Shown: in pieces, positions 24,778-36,180 of the stretch
Layout of the letters: every line of letters begins with the position of its first letter
How positions within the stretch are numbered: the first letter of the stretch is position 1
DNA from: Oikopleura dioica
Taxonomy: Eukaryota > Chordata > Appendicularia > Copelata > Oikopleuridae
Assembly: GCA_907165135.1 (NCBI GenBank)
Contig: OU015568.1
Span: forward strand, 3,232,501 to 3,296,500
Reading direction: 5' to 3'
DNA length: 64,000 nucleotides
The notes under the pieces: generated by a model
The model's input: the letters and a program-made list of their open reading frames with translations, nothing else
The model's database searches: none
Told to the model about the DNA's origin: nothing
Made by a program: the position numbers and the translations under genes

Positions 24778-25232
24778 TCCGCAAATATTGAAGTTTTTCG
24801 ATATTAACATCACCTTCTTCATCAAATAGGACTTTCTGTCCAAAGGATACTGCAGTTATTCATAATATGAAAGAAATAAGAATATGATGAAAAGTCTCGT
24901 CGAATGATTTACAATAATTTCTTTTTATTAGCAATGATACGTAATCATAATAACGATTTACTTCATTTTGGAAGAACGATGTTACACGTGGGCGTGGTGC
25001 ATAATGATGAGTAAATATTACGTTACGGTAAAAACGTGGTGCTCAAACAAAAGCTCAAATTGGCCTATTTCGTTTCGATTGAGCCCGTTTTCGACACGGC
25101 AATAGTCCGCCCGTAGGCTCCGTTTCTCGCCTCTGACCACGCAGCGGATAACCCAAAGTGGTCGGCTTTTTCCCTTTCAAAACAAATCAAACCTACTTTC
25201 AACTCAAACAAAGGAGCCCTAGAGAAAGAAAA

Positions 25233-26100
25233 ATGGATACCTGGACTGCTGAAGAAAACGCTGTTGAAGTTTCCGCCGCCCCAGAGCAGGCACCAGAGGT
25301 CAGCCGGAATTTGAACTTAGAATTCTTTAGTTCAATGAATCTTTTTATTCAAAATATTTAAAAAGTCCATCATAAATATATTTTAAATATTTTATACGAA
25401 AAAGACAATAATCTAATAAAGTTCTTGAGACAAAAAAAACTGTCTTATAATTGGAAAATCTTTTCGGATAACTTTGAGTTCTGAAAAACTAGAATTTTTG
25501 AAATTTGCTATGTAATCTTAGCAAAATCTAATTCATTCTTTCGTAGGAAGCTCCAAAGCAGAAATCAATCAATGCCAGCGAACTGAGCATTCCCCAACTT
25601 CAGCAGCTTGGAAGTAAGATCCTCCTCCCTACGCCCCTTTTTTACTCCATTCTAGAGCGAGTTCATGCCGAGTCTCAACAACTCAACGCCGCTGTCGGCT
25701 CCCTCAAATCCGCAGGCACAAACTACGTTGGTTCCAAAATGGCCGTCAGCGACTGGAAAGCGGCGAAAGAAAGGAACGACCTTGACATTTTCGTCCCCTA
25801 CACGAATCTGCTCTTTGTTCGAGGAAAGATTGATGTTGAAGCTCCTATGCTTGTCGAGCTCGGAGCTGGAGTTCTCATGGAGAAAAATGATGAACGTAAA
25901 GTTTTAAAAGAGAACTCTTCTCATGAATTCATTTTTCAGAGACAATCGAGTTCTTCGAAAAACGACTTCAAATGGTCTCTGGCTCACTGAACAAAGTCGG
26001 CAACCAGCTTCAGCAAAAGCAGTTCGCGAAAATGGCGATCGGCAAAGAAATCGAGCAGAAGATGAAAAACATGCAGCTTTACAACAAAATCTACGAGTAA
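25233..26100 (+). CDS. PFDN5: Prefoldin subunit 5
   Basis: Four exons, 25233-25298, 25547-25613, 25656-25895 and 25940-26100, encode 177 residues with correct phases. After a 25-residue N-terminal extension the protein follows the alpha-type prefoldin plan: helix starting INASELSIPQLQQLGKR, a central beta-hairpin stretch (DIFVPYTNLLFVRGKID and MLVELGAGVLMEK), then a second coiled-coil helix (FFEKRLQMVSGSLNKV to MKNMQLYNKIYE). The YV / VPLT / V.GKL pattern of human PFDN5 is kept. Prefoldin delivers actin and tubulin to the CCT chaperonin in the cytosol; a CCT subunit gene lies at the right end of this window, probably by chance. Confidence 0.9.
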
Positions 26101-26468
26101 CCCTAGTTCCTATCCTTTAGTTTCAATACCCTATTCTACCCCAATTTCTATTCTATTTGTAGCTTCGAATATTTAATACAAGAAATTCTAGAGTTCTGTT
26201 ATTTATCACTTGCGTTTTTGAACTGAAAATGCTCGTTGAATAAAAAAGTTTTTGTTTTGCCAAAGATTTTACTTTCAGTTTTTATTCTCTTCCCCTCGAT
26301 GGTGCTTCCTGTCTTTTGATTTGATATAATAAATATTTCAATCAATTGAGAATTTTTTAAAAAATAAGTTTTTATTTCTTTTTTTTTCTTCCATAGCGAA
26401 ATGACACCCCCTCTTTTGTCGTTTTCTTGGAGTTCCTACAACAAAGAGCTTGCAATTTCCAAGCAAAA

Positions 26469-27878
26469 ATGCCAAGAGAAGTTGAAGACGTCTACGCAGA
26501 TAATGATCTTACTCTCTCCCTCGGAGAAGTCAATGCTTTCGGCCTTTTGATAATTATCTACATCGCCTGTATTTCTGTCATTGTAACTAAGAAACAGATT
26601 CGCGGGGAGTTCAAGCCATGTCATTTTTGGTTCACAGGGCTCAAGAGAAGAAATGGAGGTGTTTTTGTGAACGCAAGGAAAGATGACTTCTCTTCGAGAG
26701 CGCTTTTTCTTGTCTACCGAATAGTGAGCCTAGGATATTGGCTGGCTTTATGGTTAAGGGAATCACTCTTATATTTTTTTCTTGATTTTTTAATTCTTGA
26801 TTCTCTATGAAAGATCTATTCCTTAGTTCTGCAGATTTCAAATGGGGAAAACTACATCAAGATTTTCCCGAATTGGAGCGATACTGCTGTCCTTCTGTTT
26901 CTAGCAGTGTCGACTTTCGAAACGATTTGGCAATTTGCCCTTCTGAGAAAAGGAGATAGAGAGCAAAACTCCTCGGAAAGCGCCTCCTGGTTGACTTATT
27001 TTTCTCAATTTTTATTTGAAACAGCGCTGATGCTTTCTTTCATCAATACTGCTCTCATCCATACTTTCCGGTAAGAAGCCTTTTTTATTATCTTTCTGAT
27101 CATTTCTAGCTACAAACTCCCGCTGCTGAAAATGCCATTCTACCACTTTCATAGTTTCGTTTCTGGAGCTTTTATCATGTCCACCGAGCTTTTTATTGGA
27201 AGTCTTCCAGTGCGATTTTATCACTTCATCTACTCCATTCTGGTGTTGCTGATTTATTGCTTGACTCAGTTTGCCCTCGATCCTCAAAATTTGCACCTCT
27301 TTCCATTATGGGATGAAACAAGGCTTTTATCTTCAAGCAGAAATAAGCTCAAAGAATCGATTTTGACTGGAATTTTTCTTGGTCTTTTTGTCCATTTGTT
27401 TCTTTTTTCCCTATCTGCGGTCAAGGTAATTGACAACAAGAGTCAATTTTTTTAGTTTTAGTGGCTATACTGGCTGAACCCAACGAGTTTTGTGAAGAAT
27501 GAATACCGAGTGGTCGTTAAAACACGTGATCTTCAACAAGAAAAAAGTGAGGAAGCAACTTGCGATTTTCTTTTTTCTTATATTTTCTAGTGATTTCCGA
27601 TCCAAAGGCAAAACTGAAGTACATCAGCCGAGTCGCTGGAATGCTCGCAAGCGCAGGTATAGAACATCAAGACTTCATCAACCGAGATATTTCTTTTTCT
27701 AGACAAGCAGCTTGAATCGCTGAGAAGACAATCAAGAACCTCTTTATCCACGAAGCTTTCCGAACTAACAGAACAACTGAAAGCGATGTCACGACCACAG
27801 ACTCGCCAGAAATCGCAATCTGCGGAACACCCAAGCGATGAGTATTTAGGCATTGAAAATCGAAATTACACGATGTAA
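26469..27878 (+). CDS. Multi-pass membrane protein, rolling stone-like
   Basis: Six exons, 26469-26759, 26835-27070, 27110-27425, 27462-27546, 27591-27656 and 27703-27878, give 389 residues. Start MPREVEDVYADNDL was preferred over an upstream TTG-type frame. Hydrophobic segments include GLLIIIYIACISVIV, LVYRIVSLGYWLALWLR, TAVLLFLAVSTFETIW, ALMLSFINTALIHTF, FVSGAFIMSTELFI, FIYSILVLLIYCLTQFAL and ILTGIFLGLFVHLFLFSL. The block FLVYRI...FPNWSD resembles the YR / LTNW arrangement of rolling stone/FAR-17a-type proteins; this is a moderate match only. The C-terminal 90 residues are cytosolic, Ser/Arg-rich. The intron 26760-26834 is GA-AG; without removing it the frame ends at 26810. Confidence 0.6.
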
Positions 27879-27978
27879 AGATTCTTTCAAATAAAATAGT
27901 TTTTTTAATTGAATGGTTTTATTAACAGCTGGCAGTTTTTAAGCGAAATATACAGTCATATGATAAACAGTTGTTTGA

Positions 27979-28365
27979 TTAGATAAAGCGCATTTCTTTA
28001 GCAATTCTGTCGAATCTTCTACCAGATGAATATACTGGAAGTTTTTTATACAGTCTTCTTTGACGTCTGAGCTCTCGATTTTCAGTTTTTGTTGATCGCT
28101 TTCTTGAGTTTTTATGAACTTTGCTTCTTGCTGAGCTTTTGAGCTTTTTCCAAGATCGTGATTTTCTACGACTTGATTTTTTATCATTTCTGATTTTCCT
28201 TGATTGCTTCAATTTCTTGGTTTTTCGTCTACTTTTCGTATTTGGAAAGGTTACGGTTGTTTCAAGCTGCGTTCTGGTGGATTCAGAGAGCTCTTGAATT
28301 GGTTTGGCCTCTAGAATTGTTGCGAGAAAAGCTGTCAAAAAGAGGAAGCTGAGAAAAGTATTCAT
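27979..28365 (-). CDS. Short, very basic secreted protein
   Basis: This intronless frame encodes 128 residues. MNTFLSFLFLTAFLATILEA is a clear signal peptide. The mature part is about one third Lys/Arg with many Ser (SRRKTKKLKQSRKIRNDKK and later RSTKTENRELRRQRRL), with no Cys. Such a composition suits a matrix-binding or polyanion-binding secreted protein, or a precursor cut at dibasic sites. The family is not recognised. It converges on the rolling-stone-like gene, with stops 100 bp apart. Confidence 0.55.
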   Translation of the reverse strand: MNTFLSFLFLTAFLATILEAKPIQELSESTRTQLETTVTFPNTKSRRKTKKLKQSRKIRNDKKSSRRKSRSWKKLKSSARSKVHKNSRKRSTKTENRELRRQRRLYKKLPVYSSGRRFDRIAKEMRFI

Positions 28366-28739
28366 TTTTTCTTGCTGTTTGTTGTTTTGATTTTAGTAAA
28401 TGTGAGTTTCCGGCAGGACTCATTGCCTATAAAACACGCCAGAACCACCCAGTCGACTATTTTTAGAAGCAAAAGTGTCAAGAGCTACCTTAAAATAGTA
28501 ACCTGGCCGACATTTATTAATCTCCCAGATGCGCGCTAATCAAAAGAACAATTTATTGGTTCGTGAACTCATCAAGCCTGCTTTTTTTCTTTCTTGTTAT
28601 GAAGAATTGATAGTACGGAAATTTTTCGTGAAGAAAAGAAAAGTAAGTACAAGTATCGGCAGTTTATTTGAGTTTTTAGAAAAATGAGTGATAATTTAGA
28701 ATATAATATTGGTAGACAAGAATTTAGGCTTCAGCTCAG

Positions 28740-30812
28740 CTAGTTTTTGTTTTCAGGAATTTCGTCCGGGCCCCAGAGCCCTCGTTCTTTGAAATTTTCT
28801 ATCTTTTCGTAAAATATCTTTTTGATGAAGTCGTACAGTTCGTATTCACGTTTCAGCCCTTTTCGAAGGTATTCGACTGTTGCTGGATCTGGCTCTTTTT
28901 TGTGTGCGGTTTTTGACCTGAAGACATTGATGAGAAAGGAAGAAGAAGAGAGGCTTTTACCTGTCGTGAAGGACCTGATTCGCCTTGCCAAGAAGAACTG
29001 ATGCTCCCATGAAGAATCGAGGCGAAACGACTTCAAATGCTTTCATAGTGCTATGAAAATCCTCCATGATTCCCACGATTGCGTATCTGTCGAGGACGTT
29101 CTGTTTTGCTATCGCTACTGCTTCGTCGCCACGTTTTTGACAGAGGCTAGTGATGATATTTAATTAAATTCTCTACCCTTTTTGTCGACATTTTTTTAAC
29201 TCAAAGAAACTACTAAAACTCAAAATGCCGCCTCAGGGACAGGTAGCTCAGAGACAAGCAAGAACTTTCAATCGTAATCGGCGGGTTGTCCCTTCTCGGC
29301 CTGGTGCACAAGTCGCCGATACTTCAAAAGCATCAATAACAAGTGGAAAGTAAGAACAATCGAAAAATACTGATATTCATAAAATTAAGAGCTCTGGGTA
29401 AACTCAATTATAACAAGGAGAAGGCTGACAGTTTTGAAGAAGAGCGTAAAAAACTTGATAAAAACATGCATGAAAATCTTAAGAAAAAAGAGAACGATCT
29501 TGAATTTGCAAAAGGTCTGAAAGATTGTTTTAGCACAATAATATAACATTTTTAAGATGAAAGTAAAGCATTACAAGAGCAACTCCGAGAAACAGAGGCA
29601 AAGATCCAAAAACTTGAAGAGGAAAGAAGTCAACAAAAGAAAAGGGTCAACGAAAAGTATAAATTGTATCAAATTACAAACAGATCACTATTTTTATAGA
29701 ACCGCTGAAATACGAAAGATCGAACAGGATATCATGAAGATCAAGAAAAAGCACGCGATAGAAAAAAATATGCTCGACAAACGAATCAATGTGTATTTCC
29801 CAAAATCTCCTCGCGAATAAATTTTAGAAATCTTACCTTGAAGAGCCACAAAAGAACGGAATGAGATTCGAATATGGCCTCGCACACTCTTGAGCTTCCG
29901 TTTTCACACAGTCATCGATTGACATTGCTCTTCTTTCATCCGGCATGTCATGTTTCCAATTTTGTGCATTTGTTGTATTCTTCGCAGTCTTAACAAGCAT
30001 TTTCATAGTGAAAGCATTTACTATAACGTACCTGAAAACCAAAGCGGAGGTAAAAGTAATTTGAAATAAATAATGAAACTGGATCTCGTGCAATGTTGAT
30101 ATACAGCGGGTCTCTGTAGCCGTATTTCGGAAAGTCGATGAAGTAAACGTGGCGAATATACAAAATTGGTCGCTTGTACTGCGTGATATTTCTGACCAAC
30201 CCTGAAAACTGTGTCAAAAGGGCATAAATTTTGGAAATTCACCGTATTCTTGCTCGTCAGATTCCATGAAATGCTTCATTTTTGGAGCGATGTCATTGAA
30301 AACATTGTAATGAAGCTTTTTTCTCAAAAATCTGATGATGTCCAGAGTCGTTGTCGACCCACATTTGGGCACACGATTGTATACGACGATCTGAAATTTA
30401 TCAAGGGGAGTTCAAAAGCTCTTTTTACCTGAGGATTTGGGGTCAAGCCAAACCCCTTTAATTTTTGCTGCTGCATTTTGATCACTGAAGTGAGGGAGAT
30501 ATTCTGATTGTGTGTAAGATTGTCATTTGAAAGAGTTCGAAGCTCATTTTGGACGATGTCGGAAGGATCTAATTGCGTGATTGCTTCGTAAGCTGGGCCG
30601 GTCGAGGAAAAAAAGACTGTTAGCACATCCAGAAATATTACTGCTATTGCTAGTTTCGGTTGAAAAATAATTAGAACTAGAATTTCTCTCTTGAAATTTT
30701 TTTTCAACCTTTATCCTGAAATTCGAATCCAAGGTTTCATAATTTTTCTCTTTCTTCTTTATCAGAAATAATTTTTTCTCTACTAGAAAATCCTAAAAGA
30801 AGCCATTTTCAT
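28740..30812 (-). CDS. UST: Uronyl 2-sulfotransferase
   Basis: Minus-strand exons: 30812-30793 (inferred), 30687-30429, 30390-30243, 30201-30032, 29988-29837, 29146-28961, 28917-28740; 370 residues. It is a Golgi type II enzyme with an N-terminal anchor (LAIAVIFLDVLTVFF). The 5' PAPS motif is VVYNRVPKCGSTTT and the 3' motif is YINIARDPVSLFISNYFYLRFG. Further blocks are RHVYFIDFPKYG, IPFFCGSSSLCQKRG and REYELYDFIKKIF. The KCGS core and the C-terminal EYE(L/F)Y block favour UST over HS2ST1. It should add sulfate to C2 of uronic acid in chondroitin/dermatan sulfate. The 690-nt intron 29147-29836 contains a whole gene on the other strand. The first coding exon (MKMASF) depends on a proposed 105-nt GA-AG intron and is the least certain part. 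Confidence 0.87.
29225..29820 (+). CDS. Coiled-coil protein nested in the UST intron
   Basis: Four exons, 29225-29349, 29390-29514, 29557-29656 and 29700-29820, with GT-AG introns of 40-43 nt and consistent phases, encode 156 residues. An Arg/Gln-rich N-terminus (MPPQGQVAQRQARTFNRNRR) is followed by an almost continuous Lys/Glu coiled coil (EKADSFEEERKKLDKN, ALQEQLRETEAKIQKLEEER, IRKIEQDIMKIKKKHAIEK). It closes with NVYFPKSPRE. The family is not recognised. The coding sequence ends 16 bases before the donor of the surrounding antisense intron, so the two genes do not overlap in coding sequence. Confidence 0.6.
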
Positions 30813-31761
30813 GGCTTAAACATTATGTCCGGAGTGTATTTTCGAAAATGTCATTCTTTTAGTGCGCTGGCCGGAATGTTATCACTCACTAGTCGGCGGG
30901 GGCTTAGCCAGCGGCCAATCGGTGAGTTGGAACCGGGCGGTCACAGCTCGCACTAGATCAATATTTCAAAAATGAGAAAATAAATAAGAAAAAATATGAA
31001 ATTTATGGAAACCTTCTGTAGGCTCTATGCTTATACAATATGAGTATCATTGATGATGATGCTAAAACCATAAAAAGAATATACAAAATGCAGTCAAAAC
31101 TATTTTTTTCACCAGTATAAAACTGATACTGTAAATGATTACATCTGCTGATAAATGAAGTCGAACTAAGAAGAGGGAGGAAAATTTTGGATATGAGTTT
31201 TTATTGGCCGGTAGGTCAAATACAACAACAAGCTAATTGGTCTTTCAAAAAAGCACTTCCTTTTCTTGGTTTGTGCCAATAATTCTTAACTTTATTTTGT
31301 TATCCATTTTTCAAAAACATCTGCAATAAATGACTTTTATTAAAACCTTCATCAATCGCCTTCTGTCTAAATACTTCAAAAAGCAAATCGACCTCGCAAA
31401 CTTGACAGTTTTAATTTCCGCTTACTCGTGCAATTTTCACATCACACTGGCAAATAGTTACCTAACGATGGTAACTCTCCCAAGACTCCTTGAATCCATG
31501 AACAAGTTTATACTTGTCTCTAAACAGCCGCTTAGCAGGTTCAAGTGCTCTTTTTGAGCAAGGAATGTTTGAATCTGGCCGGACAGGATTAAGGGCGTCA
31601 TATGATAGGGCAGAAGCAAGAGGGAAGATAAAAGAAGAAGAAAAAGTATCGAATCTTTATAATTATTGTTGCTTAGGAACGGATGTTCCATAAACGCCCG
31701 GGCTCGAATCCTTCTCACTCTCAAGATTACCACAGTTGTTCTTCAACAGAGAAAAGCTAAT
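30813..31761. other. Divergent intergenic region
   Basis: This spacer lies between UST (-) and creatine kinase (+). Frames at 31330-31557 and 31458-31733 have no family features and no splice partners. No RNA gene was recognised. Confidence 0.35.
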
Positions 31762-33619
31762 ATGGGTTGCTCAGATTCAAAGCCAAAGGTTGAGGAGTCA
31801 ACAAAAGACTGCCCAAAAGATTACCCGCCAAATGGTCTCCCAGAGAGCATCAAAAAGCTGCCAGAGTGGATTCAGCTCGGTTGTGGTGATGCTGAGTACT
31901 ATTGTGAAGAGAAAGGCGCTGTTTTTAAACCCTCGGCGATGCCGGAAGAGTGCCCTGATTTGTCGGAACATAATAACTTTTTCTCGGAAGTGATGATCGC
32001 AAACCCAGAGTTGTATGGAAAACTGAGAGGCCTGACTACTTCACAGGTAAGCTCTCCAAAAGCATCAAAAATTTGCGATTAATTTGTTAATTTGCTATAA
32101 ATAGGCTGCTTTGGGGAGTTCGCATTGCAAAATTAGCTTTTTTGCATAATATTGAATTAATATTTCCACATTATGCCGTAGGATTTGAATAATTACAAGA
32201 GTTCTTGAAATTGAATTAAGATATTTGCCAATCAAATGAACATGATAATCAAAAATTCATTGGAAACGAGATTTGAATTCAGGGAGTCAACCTTGGTCAT
32301 TGCATCAAAACCGGAATCGACAACCCCGGTCATCCAATGATCAAGACCGTTGGCATGGTCGCTGGTGACGAAGAATCTTACACGCTCTTTGCTGAGCTCT
32401 TCGATCCAGTCATCTCCGGTCGGCACAATGGCTATGCTGCTGATGCTGTGGTAGGCTCATTATTTTCTTTATTTCTTTCTTATCATTTCTAGCACCCAAC
32501 TGACATGAACCCTGAAAATCTTTCAACAACGAAAATCGACCCAACTGGCAACTACGTCCTCACCACTCGCTGCAGAACTGGCCGATCAATTCGAGGATTC
32601 CGTCTTCCTCCATGCTGCTCTTTCGAAGAACGACGAGAAATCGAACGAGTCATTGTCAAAGGTATTCTTCTTTGATTTCAGAAAAAAATGAAGAAATTAA
32701 GGTCTTCTATCCTTGGAGGGTGAATTGAAGGGAGATTATTTCCCTCTTCATGGATCCAGATCTTACGGCCCGAAACCGACCGGAATGTCAGAGGAGAAAG
32801 AGGAATCGTTAAGAAATAACGGAAATCTCTTCCAGGTACGGTTATTTTGGAAAAAATTTCTTTCCCTTTTTCCATCTAGGAGCCAGACTCGACGCTCCTC
32901 CTCTCTTCCGGCTGCGGCCGACACTGGCCCGACGCCCGAGGAATTTTCCACAACGAAGCTGAGAATTTCTTCGTCTGGGTTAACGAAGAAGATCAAATGC
33001 GAATCGTCTCGATGCAGAAAGGAGACGACGTGGCCGCCATTTTCCGCCGATTTGCCGACGCCACCGAAGGCATCAAAAAAGTGCTCGAAGCGGAAGGCCG
33101 CGAGTTTATGCATAGGTTTGCAATTTTAACGATGATTGATTTTTGACAATTGTCTGTTTCTTAGCGACCATCTTGGGTGGATTTTGACCTGTCCTTCGAA
33201 CTTGGGAACTGGTTTGAGAGCTGGATGCATGGTCAAGGTCCCGCTCTTTTCTGCCAGGGAAGATTTCAAGGCTATTCTTGGCAAAATGGGACTCCAGGTG
33301 ACGTGTTAAAGGGGGAGAGACCCTTATTTTCTCTAGGCGCGAGGAGGTGCTGGTGTTGACTCTGAAGCAAAGGGAGGCATTTTTGACATCTCAAACGCTG
33401 ATAGACTTGGAAAGTCAGAAACGCAACTTGTCAACATTTTTATTGAAGGAGTCGCGCAAATTATCAGATGGGAGCAGGAACGGTTTTTAGCTCCGTCTTC
33501 GATCAGTTCTTCAGAAGAAATGTAAAGAAGGGATGTTTTAAGACCGTATAAAGGCCTTGGAAGCAGGAGAAGACATTGAAGAAGCTATTGCGGCCGCTGG
33601 ACTGCCTGAGAAATATTGA
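31762..33619 (+). CDS. Creatine kinase family phosphagen kinase, N-terminal MGCS
   Basis: Eight exons, 31762-32046, 32283-32450, 32493-32661, 32702-32835, 32880-33115, 33165-33297, 33337-33477 and 33554-33619, give 443 residues. ATP-guanido kinase blocks are in order: [52 protein letters not shown], then the active-site block [14 protein letters not shown] with the reactive Cys, then [16 protein letters not shown] and the C-terminal [14 protein letters not shown]. The protein is about 60 residues longer than cytosolic creatine kinases at the N-terminus, which starts MGCSDSKPK, a classical N-myristoylation signal with a neighbouring Cys. This suggests anchoring to a membrane, as known for some flagellar creatine kinases. 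The last intron (33478-33553) is GA-AG. The guanidino substrate cannot be proven from sequence. Confidence 0.9.
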
Positions 33620-35073
33620 GCTTCTGCTTATTTTATAAATATGACATAAATTATATCATTTGAATAAATATTATTTCTATTACTTTCATTAACACTTTTA
33701 ATGTGATATCAATAGATGAGATATGAAGAGATGTCATATCTCAGATATGAACGTTGGCAGAAGAAGCTTCATAATTTTTGGTAGGATTTTTATTAGATCT
33801 GAAATCGCAGAAATGCCATTTGTCTAAAAGTTGTTTCAACAATCGCATTGTTTCTCATCATTCGAAATCGTCGTCGTTGAAATTGTCGAAAGCTCATTCC
33901 ACTCACATCCATTGCGCAAACAACAACAAGAAGCATTTGAAATACGTTCATTCTGTTACTAAGTTATGTATTACCAGCCTCGGATTGAGAATTTATAGCA
34001 GAGATTGAGTCTGACAGAGCACTGGACCGACGACTTCAATGCTGACTCAAAGTCTGTTTCCGAATTTTGATTTCCGTTTTGGATAAATTCCATAAGAGAA
34101 AAAGTGAAGAAGACGTAATCTAGCAGAAAACCAATAATGAATTGCGTCAGCAAAAAGGGGAAATTCGTCCAAAGCTCTTTTGAAGCAAGGTACTTGAGAA
34201 AATCATAAGCGCGATGTTGTAAGCCGTTTAAAAACAGGTGGCGGGCGTCATTTTATTTTAAAAGGAGGGTTACCGTATTACTAAGTGAGCAGCTTGCCCT
34301 TCCTGTTTCAATCTAGCATTAATTGAAGGTTGATCAATTCAGGACCTGCGATAAGAAAAATGCGCATTATGAACTTTCTAAAAGGCGCTTTATCTAATAA
34401 TTCTTCTGATAATAATCAAAAGAACTTCCTAAGATTTTTTTCTTGGCGATCCGGATTTCGGAACCGGGCTTTACTTTCCTGCACTTCCCCTCTTTTTTAC
34501 CATTATCTAACGACCCAAAACTCCCTTCAAGGAGCCAAAACATGTCTCGAAACTTAAGCTTATTGCATATTTTAAAAACACAATTTTTTAATGTAATAAG
34601 GGTTTTTAAAAAATATAGCGTAAATTGATCAAATCCGGGTTTTAATTCTAATTTTCACTTCACGTATTTATTTTATCCCAAAATAAAGTGTTCGATCATC
34701 GTATTTAGTAAACGCTTGTTATGGCAAAATGGATTTACGGTTTTTTTTCCCAGGTTTGGAATATAATCGAGTTAAAATTGAACCTTGATTCAATTTAGTT
34801 AAACTCTCTAACTTCGCAATAAAAAATCATGTTCAAAAACCGCAGATTCTTGAATTGCTTCTTAAAGTGCGCAAGAGTGACTTATTTTTAGAAAGGAAAT
34901 ACTCCAATTCTTGAATAAGAATTTGTAAAGACTGGATCAGAAGAGGTTGACAAATAAGCGATTAATGATTAAATAAGTCTGGATTTTTGCAAGGTTGTAA
35001 AAATCCAAGTCACTTGGATTTGTTGCTCAAGAACTTTTGAGTCGAAAAGTATGGAAACTCAAGTTCGGCAGTC

Positions 35074-35162
35074 TGTGTGGAAAACCTGAGTCAGGGCCCT
35101 GACAGAGCTTATTAGGTTTCTCTTTTAGCTCTTTTAGGACCCTGACTCAGGTTTTTAACACA
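35074..35162. repeat. Imperfect inverted repeat
   Basis: Arms of about 26 bp (35074-35100 and 35137-35162), sharing the core AAAACCTGAGTCAGGG and its complement, enclose a 36-bp loop. The CCTGAGTCAGGG core recurs at about 36031-36042, so a dispersed element family is likely. Confidence 0.65.
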
Positions 35163-35971
35163 GGCTCAAATTTGCCGACCCCAGCCTTTAAAACTAGACG
35201 CAAACACTTTTGGATTGAATTCTGTCTGCTAGACAGAGGAAAAACTTCAACGCTGATATAAACGAACCGCAAGGCTCAATCTTCATCCTTCCTGTATGTC
35301 TCCTTCGTTCAAGAACTTTGAATTTGAGCTTCGATCCTTGTCTAAGATAAGTTATCTTTCGTAACGGAATGAAAATAAGGAAAAATTGGAGGGCTGTTTT
35401 TGGAAGAAACATGAGTTCATTCATTCAATTCGATTTAGAATGAACTTTATTATCTAATTAACCCAAGATAATATATTACAAGAAAAAAAAATGAACTGAA
35501 AAACTCTGAGAAAAATGATTTTGCGTCAACTAATTCGATATATTATATATGTTGCGTTTTTTTTTTAATCTGAAAAATTATCTTTCAAGAAATACTTGTA
35601 ATTTTAATTGCCGAGGCTCTTGGCTAAAATGAACATGATGGAATTTCCTCGATGAGGTTTCCATTTCATGAAAGATTATGTACTCGCGTTGAGTTTGTTA
35701 ATTTACTGTAGATTTAGAAGCAATCGGGAAAATGCCAAAACATGTCCAATGATCGCGAAAGAGAAACGGAATTGATTTAACCCGTGAATTTTGATAAGCC
35801 GATATTAAATTCCACCACGTTCCAATTAGATTCAAGTGAAATGCTTCCTACGTTCTTTGTTTTTGATCACAGTTAGTTTTATGCTTACGATTTAGAATTA
35901 GAGAGTAGCTTGCTTATACCAAATTTGTTCACGAAAACGAGAGTTCTATCATCTTTTTACTGTCTCAAAGT

Positions 35972-36180
35972 AACTGAGTCTAACCCTTGAGGTTAGGGTT
36001 AGGCTTAGGCTTTCAGTTCCTAACCCTAACCCTGACTCAGGGGTCTCAATTCGCTTTGCGAACTCGCTTTTTTGCGAAGCGAACCAAAGCGAAGCGAATT
36101 CGCTTTCGCACTTGGTAGTAGAATTCGCTTCGCTTTGCTTTCGCTTCGCAAAAATTTGAAAAAAAAGTTCGCTTTCGCTC
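35972..36180. repeat. Telomere-like palindrome followed by GCGAA repeats
   Basis: Bases 35972-36043 form an imperfect palindrome: GGTTAGGGTTAGG on one arm, CCTAACCCTAACC on the other, bounded by CTGAGTC and GACTCAG. It is followed at 36049-36180 by a degenerate GCGAAGCGAA / TTCGCTTCGC array. The vertebrate-type TTAGGG motif is present only as two or three units, so this is an interstitial remnant at most. Confidence 0.6.
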
